NCBI GenBank assembly: GCA_011605725.1
Contig: JAAOZP010000009.1
Span: forward strand, 102,351 to 166,350
Source: Nitrososphaerota archaeon
GTDB lineage: Archaea > Thermoproteota > EX4484-205 > JAAOZP01
Length of the DNA stretch: 64,000 nucleotides
Direction of reading: 5' to 3'
Below the pieces are notes generated by a model. That model worked only from the letters and a program-made list of their open reading frames with translations. It did no database searches and had not been told where the DNA came from. The position numbers and the translations under genes are program-made. Shown here piece after piece: positions 61,167-64,000 of the stretch. Every line of letters begins with the position of its first letter. The first letter of the stretch is position 1.

Positions 61167-63617
61167 ATGAGTCTAAGGGGAATCGGGGAGAGGAATGCTG
61201 TGAAGAATTTTGGAAAGAGCTTATCAGGTTTTAAGCTTGGTCTTGCTAGATTTAAGCCTGAAAAGCTTTTTGAAAAAAACATTCCGATCACTACAGAGAA
61301 TTTGGCTATAAACTTTGATGATTTGGGAAGGCCAAGCTTGACTTTAATAGGGGATTATTTTAAAGCTAGTAAGGAAGTTGCTGATTTGGTCGGAAAGCTT
61401 GCTGTTTCAGATACAGATAAAGCTTTAGAGCTTGAAGAGGCTTTCAGTTCTATCAAATCTTACGATGATTCTTACTTGTTCAAAGTTGCAGATTTTCTTG
61501 AAAGAAAGTATAAGGAAATAAATCCTTTGCAAGGTGTTCTTGAAAATAAGTGGCAAGAGGCTGAGGAAGAAGCTAAGTTAATTCTTGCAGACCAGCTTAG
61601 AAATTACTTCACGATTTGTAAAGCTAGAGGCGATGATAAGACTTTTTCCCAGTTTGTTGATGAAACTAAGAGAATATATAAAGGTCTTGCTCGCGATGCC
61701 ATAGAAATTGCGTCTCAAAGCTTAGGAGAAGATTTCTTGAGACTTACTAATCAAGAGGAGAAGAGGAGTAGAAATAAAAAGCTAGTTTTAGGCTTAAGTG
61801 CTTTGGGCTTAATAGCAGCAGCAAGCTTAGGAGCTTATCTCTACAAGCAGCATTTGGATAGAATTAAAGAAGAAGAAATGAAGAAGCCTTACAGGCAAGC
61901 TGGTCTTAGCGATGAGCAGGCTGAAGAGTTCATAGCTAGTTATCCTAAGCAGAATGGTAATTCTACCTGGGTAAGCTTTGCTAAGTCTTGGGCTAATGAT
62001 AAAGCTTTGGCTGAAGAGAGCTTGAAAATTTTTGGAAATTTGAAAGACAGCTTGGAGTACCTTTATTTTGTTAACAGTAATGGGTATGATGGGTTAAACT
62101 TTCTAAAAGATTTTCCACAGTTTGCTAAGAATTATGAAGAAGTTCTGCCAGCTTACTCTGCTAACTCAAGCTTAGTAAAAATTGTTTACGATCAGTTTCA
62201 GAGAGACCCTAGGATAAATTTAGACAGAAATGATTTGTTCTTGAAAGGTTTGAAAGAATACCAAGACTTGAATTTAATTAAGAAGAATCTGATGATTCAA
62301 ACTGTTCATGCTGTTAACAACTTAACTCTAGCTTACGAGCAAGGATTGCCAAGGCTTGATAAGGATTCAGTCTGGCTTTTAACAAACGCTACTCAAATCA
62401 GCAAGGATATTGCTGACTTCAGCCCGATAGTCTTTTACTCAATAGATGGAAATAACTATGTTCTCGAGATTAATGTTCCTAGGAATATTTGGATCTTAGC
62501 TGAGCATTTGAAGAGAATTCAAGACTCGGGTTTTGAAATAATAAAGCATCCTGAGATGTTTGAAGGCTTGAACGGCAAGGTTATAGCTAACGCTTGGTCT
62601 CTGTTCGATGCTAAGTATGGGATAAGCTATGCTGAGAAGGAGAAAAGCGGGAGGATTATCAAGCCTAGTGATAGAGATGTTTGGGACATAATAATGCTTC
62701 AATGGAATCTTTACTCTAACAAAGCGCCGCAGTTAAACGGATTAGAGAAAATTTACAATCGAGACTTTCCATGGTACGATTCAAATCAGCTTAAGCAGCT
62801 TTATCCTGACAAAAACGAAAGAAGGCAAGCTTTATTCTTTAAGTTCTACATACCCAATGCTACTTTTGATATGGAGAAGAGGGAAAGAGTTTATGGAGTA
62901 GAAGGAGCTAAGCTTAGCTTAACACAAGCTGAGAAAGAATATGAAACAATAACTTATCGCATTAATCATCCGAACGAGGATGTTCCAAAAGGCTATAAAT
63001 CTTGGGATGATTTAACATTAACTTGGTTTGGAGGTTTGCTCATTGACCGTGGAAATCATGGACTTTCTAATACAGTAAGCCAATTCATAGGACACGAGTA
63101 TCCAAACAATATCACCACCACACACCAATTTAACCAAATAATAGAAGATACGAACATAAACGGTATAACGCAGTACCTTAAAAAGAACTGGAAATACTGG
63201 GATTTGGTTAAGTTCATAGCTGGATATGAGAGATGGAATGTCGGAAATTACCCGCCTGCAATAGAAGAAGATGGAATTAATTATCTCATACCTCAAACTC
63301 TGCAAGCTTTTGGGTTTCCAGTCTATTTTGTTCATATAAATCCAACCCCGATAGGAGCTGCACAATATGAGTGGGCGGTTTCGCTACCCTATTATGTGGC
63401 TAGTGGAATGAAAAACGAGTTTGGTGAAAAGATACTGACTGGTCCTGCAAAAGGATTTGGATTATACTTGGTGAAAGACGGAATAGTTGAAGACGGAGTA
63501 AAAGAGCTTCTAGGATTTATCGGAGAAACAACCCTCTATCGAGGTAATAATGGAGTATTGGAATCAAACACATTGTTAGCTCCAGAAATCGGAATCTACC
63601 TCATGAAAAACCCCTAG
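61167..63617 (+). CDS. large single-pass membrane protein of the integrated element
   Basis: 816 residues, not recognised. About 200 charged helical residues precede one membrane helix (KLVLGLSALGLIAAASLGAY, 205-224), and some 590 residues follow, rich in Tyr, Asn, Trp and N-X-S/T sequons (NST, NSS, NLT, NAT, NIT), as if exposed outside. Base use is clearly A+T-richer than in chromosomal genes. This suits a virus- or plasmid-encoded surface or secretion protein; no motif gives a function. Its end overlaps the next, convergent gene by 17 bp. Confidence 0.65.
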   Translation: MSLRGIGERNAVKNFGKSLSGFKLGLARFKPEKLFEKNIPITTENLAINFDDLGRPSLTLIGDYFKASKEVADLVGKLAVSDTDKALELEEAFSSIKSYDDSYLFKVADFLERKYKEINPLQGVLENKWQEAEEEAKLILADQLRNYFTICKARGDDKTFSQFVDETKRIYKGLARDAIEIASQSLGEDFLRLTNQEEKRSRNKKLVLGLSALGLIAAASLGAYLYKQHLDRIKEEEMKKPYRQAGLSDEQAEEFIASYPKQNGNSTWVSFAKSWANDKALAEESLKIFGNLKDSLEYLYFVNSNGYDGLNFLKDFPQFAKNYEEVLPAYSANSSLVKIVYDQFQRDPRINLDRNDLFLKGLKEYQDLNLIKKNLMIQTVHAVNNLTLAYEQGLPRLDKDSVWLLTNATQISKDIADFSPIVFYSIDGNNYVLEINVPRNIWILAEHLKRIQDSGFEIIKHPEMFEGLNGKVIANAWSLFDAKYGISYAEKEKSGRIIKPSDRDVWDIIMLQWNLYSNKAPQLNGLEKIYNRDFPWYDSNQLKQLYPDKNERRQALFFKFYIPNATFDMEKRERVYGVEGAKLSLTQAEKEYETITYRINHPNEDVPKGYKSWDDLTLTWFGGLLIDRGNHGLSNTVSQFIGHEYPNNITTTHQFNQIIEDTNINGITQYLKKNWKYWDLVKFIAGYERWNVGNYPPAIEEDGINYLIPQTLQAFGFPVYFVHINPTPIGAAQYEWAVSLPYYVASGMKNEFGEKILTGPAKGFGLYLVKDGIVEDGVKELLGFIGETTLYRGNNGVLESNTLLAPEIGIYLMKNP

Positions 63618-64000
63618 AAAAAGGATTAAATTTAAGCAAAAAATCAAGCAAAGTTAGTTGTTTACTTGCTGAACTGACGAATCCTTCTGGCGGGTCGCAG
63701 AGATATTTCGGATTGTTAGTATAAATTCCTCTTTGCCAACATTTATATTGATTAACAGGATTGGAGTCAATATTAGGAGTAACACAGCACCAAGTGTCAT
63801 CACAATCTTCAGGAACAGAACAAGAACCTTTAGGCTGGCATGTGTGAGTTGAAGTATCACAAACTATTTTAGTATGGCTAACAGGATCATACCTATATTT
63901 TCCACTTGCATCTTTGCAATCATCATCACTTTGGCAGCAAACAACATTCGTGTTCGGATTCTTCACGCCTTTGCAATACGTATCCGCACAATCTTTAGCC
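63601..64000 (-). CDS. cysteine-rich secreted-type protein, cut by window
   Basis: The minus-strand frame is open from the right edge to TGA 63601-63603; at least 133 codons. Around 14 Cys occur in patterns such as DCADTYC, VVCCQSDDDC, CDTSTHTCQ, CSVPEDCDD and WCCVTP, forming two or more copies of a small disulfide-type domain. Such sequences are unusual inside archaeal cells and suggest an exported or virion protein. The hydrophobic end FLLKFNPFSRG is unremarkable. The internal ATG at 63966 is probably not the start. Confidence 0.6.
   Translation of the reverse strand, partial: AKDCADTYCKGVKNPNTNVVCCQSDDDCKDASGKYRYDPVSHTKIVCDTSTHTCQPKGSCSVPEDCDDTWCCVTPNIDSNPVNQYKCWQRGIYTNNPKYLCDPPEGFVSSASKQLTLLDFLLKFNPFSRGFS

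Noticed and set aside
63018..63365. 115-codon frame antisense to the large membrane protein gene
   Set aside because: The plus-strand frame is long and consistent; the antisense frame shows no motif or start signal.

Overview
This window is an archaeal chromosome segment, most consistent with the TACK/Thermoproteota side of the domain. The pointers are ribosomal proteins eS26 and eS30, a CdvA-like PRC-barrel protein, the GINS-MCM pair, clamp-loader genes rfcS/rfcL, Rpo12, fibrillarin/Nop5, GatDE, archaeal ThrRS with its archaeal editing domain, GHMP-type shikimate kinase, and many genes with a TATA box 24-32 bp upstream of the start codon (leaderless transcripts). TTG and GTG starts are frequent. 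A small protein resembling eL22 is unusual for an archaeon. The exact lineage cannot be fixed by eye.

Layout. 1-6662: a tightly overlapping aromatic amino acid operon, DHQ synthase II (cut by the window edge)-aroD-aroE-aroK-aroA-aroC-pheA. 6743-11250: a winged-helix membrane protein, a KaiC-like ATPase, a repeat-rich coiled-coil protein and a VapBC pair. 11253-18265: a 1989-residue S-layer-like surface protein with a downstream zinc-ribbon membrane protein and a 28-residue membrane peptide. 18505-20110: an RHH/retropepsin-like pair and a decayed VapBC locus, ending in duplicated fragments of thrS. 20115-29828: housekeeping translation and RNA-modification genes (thrS, eS26, proS, rnhB, flpA, nop5, eS30). 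29936-31450: a second patchwork zone (elp3 fragment, VapBC, broken TnpB, broken PIN). 31564-38290: elp3, AsnC/DGC pieces, an acylphosphatase-coil fusion, gatE-gatD, eL22-like. 38339-41700: ECF transporter, unknown genes, an archaeal ATPase with a striking double operator, and a third patchwork zone. 41726-49972: prs, a tRNA G10 methylase, rnz, a kinase-like gene, thpR, cca, purA. 50016-59424: a replication/division island (CdvA-like, Hel308, MCM, GINS, RFC, Orc/Cdc6-like, Rpo12). 59457-64000: a structured RNA candidate, a tRNA-Pro with extra D-arm sequence, and an A+T-rich block with a tyrosine recombinase, a giant membrane protein and a cysteine-rich protein, which looks like an integrated element running off the window.

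The most interesting signal is not a gene. The 10-bp perfect palindrome AGCGCGCGCT occurs four times, each time at a point where gene fragments are joined or truncated, and near variants mark further breakpoints. Short displaced copies of nearby genes (thrS 3' end, elp3 promoter and start, part of the 39373 gene, possibly a retropepsin piece) sit in these zones. The patchwork may record an undescribed recombination or fragment-capture process, or possibly an assembly artefact. Coordinates and counts were read by eye; identities are approximate.
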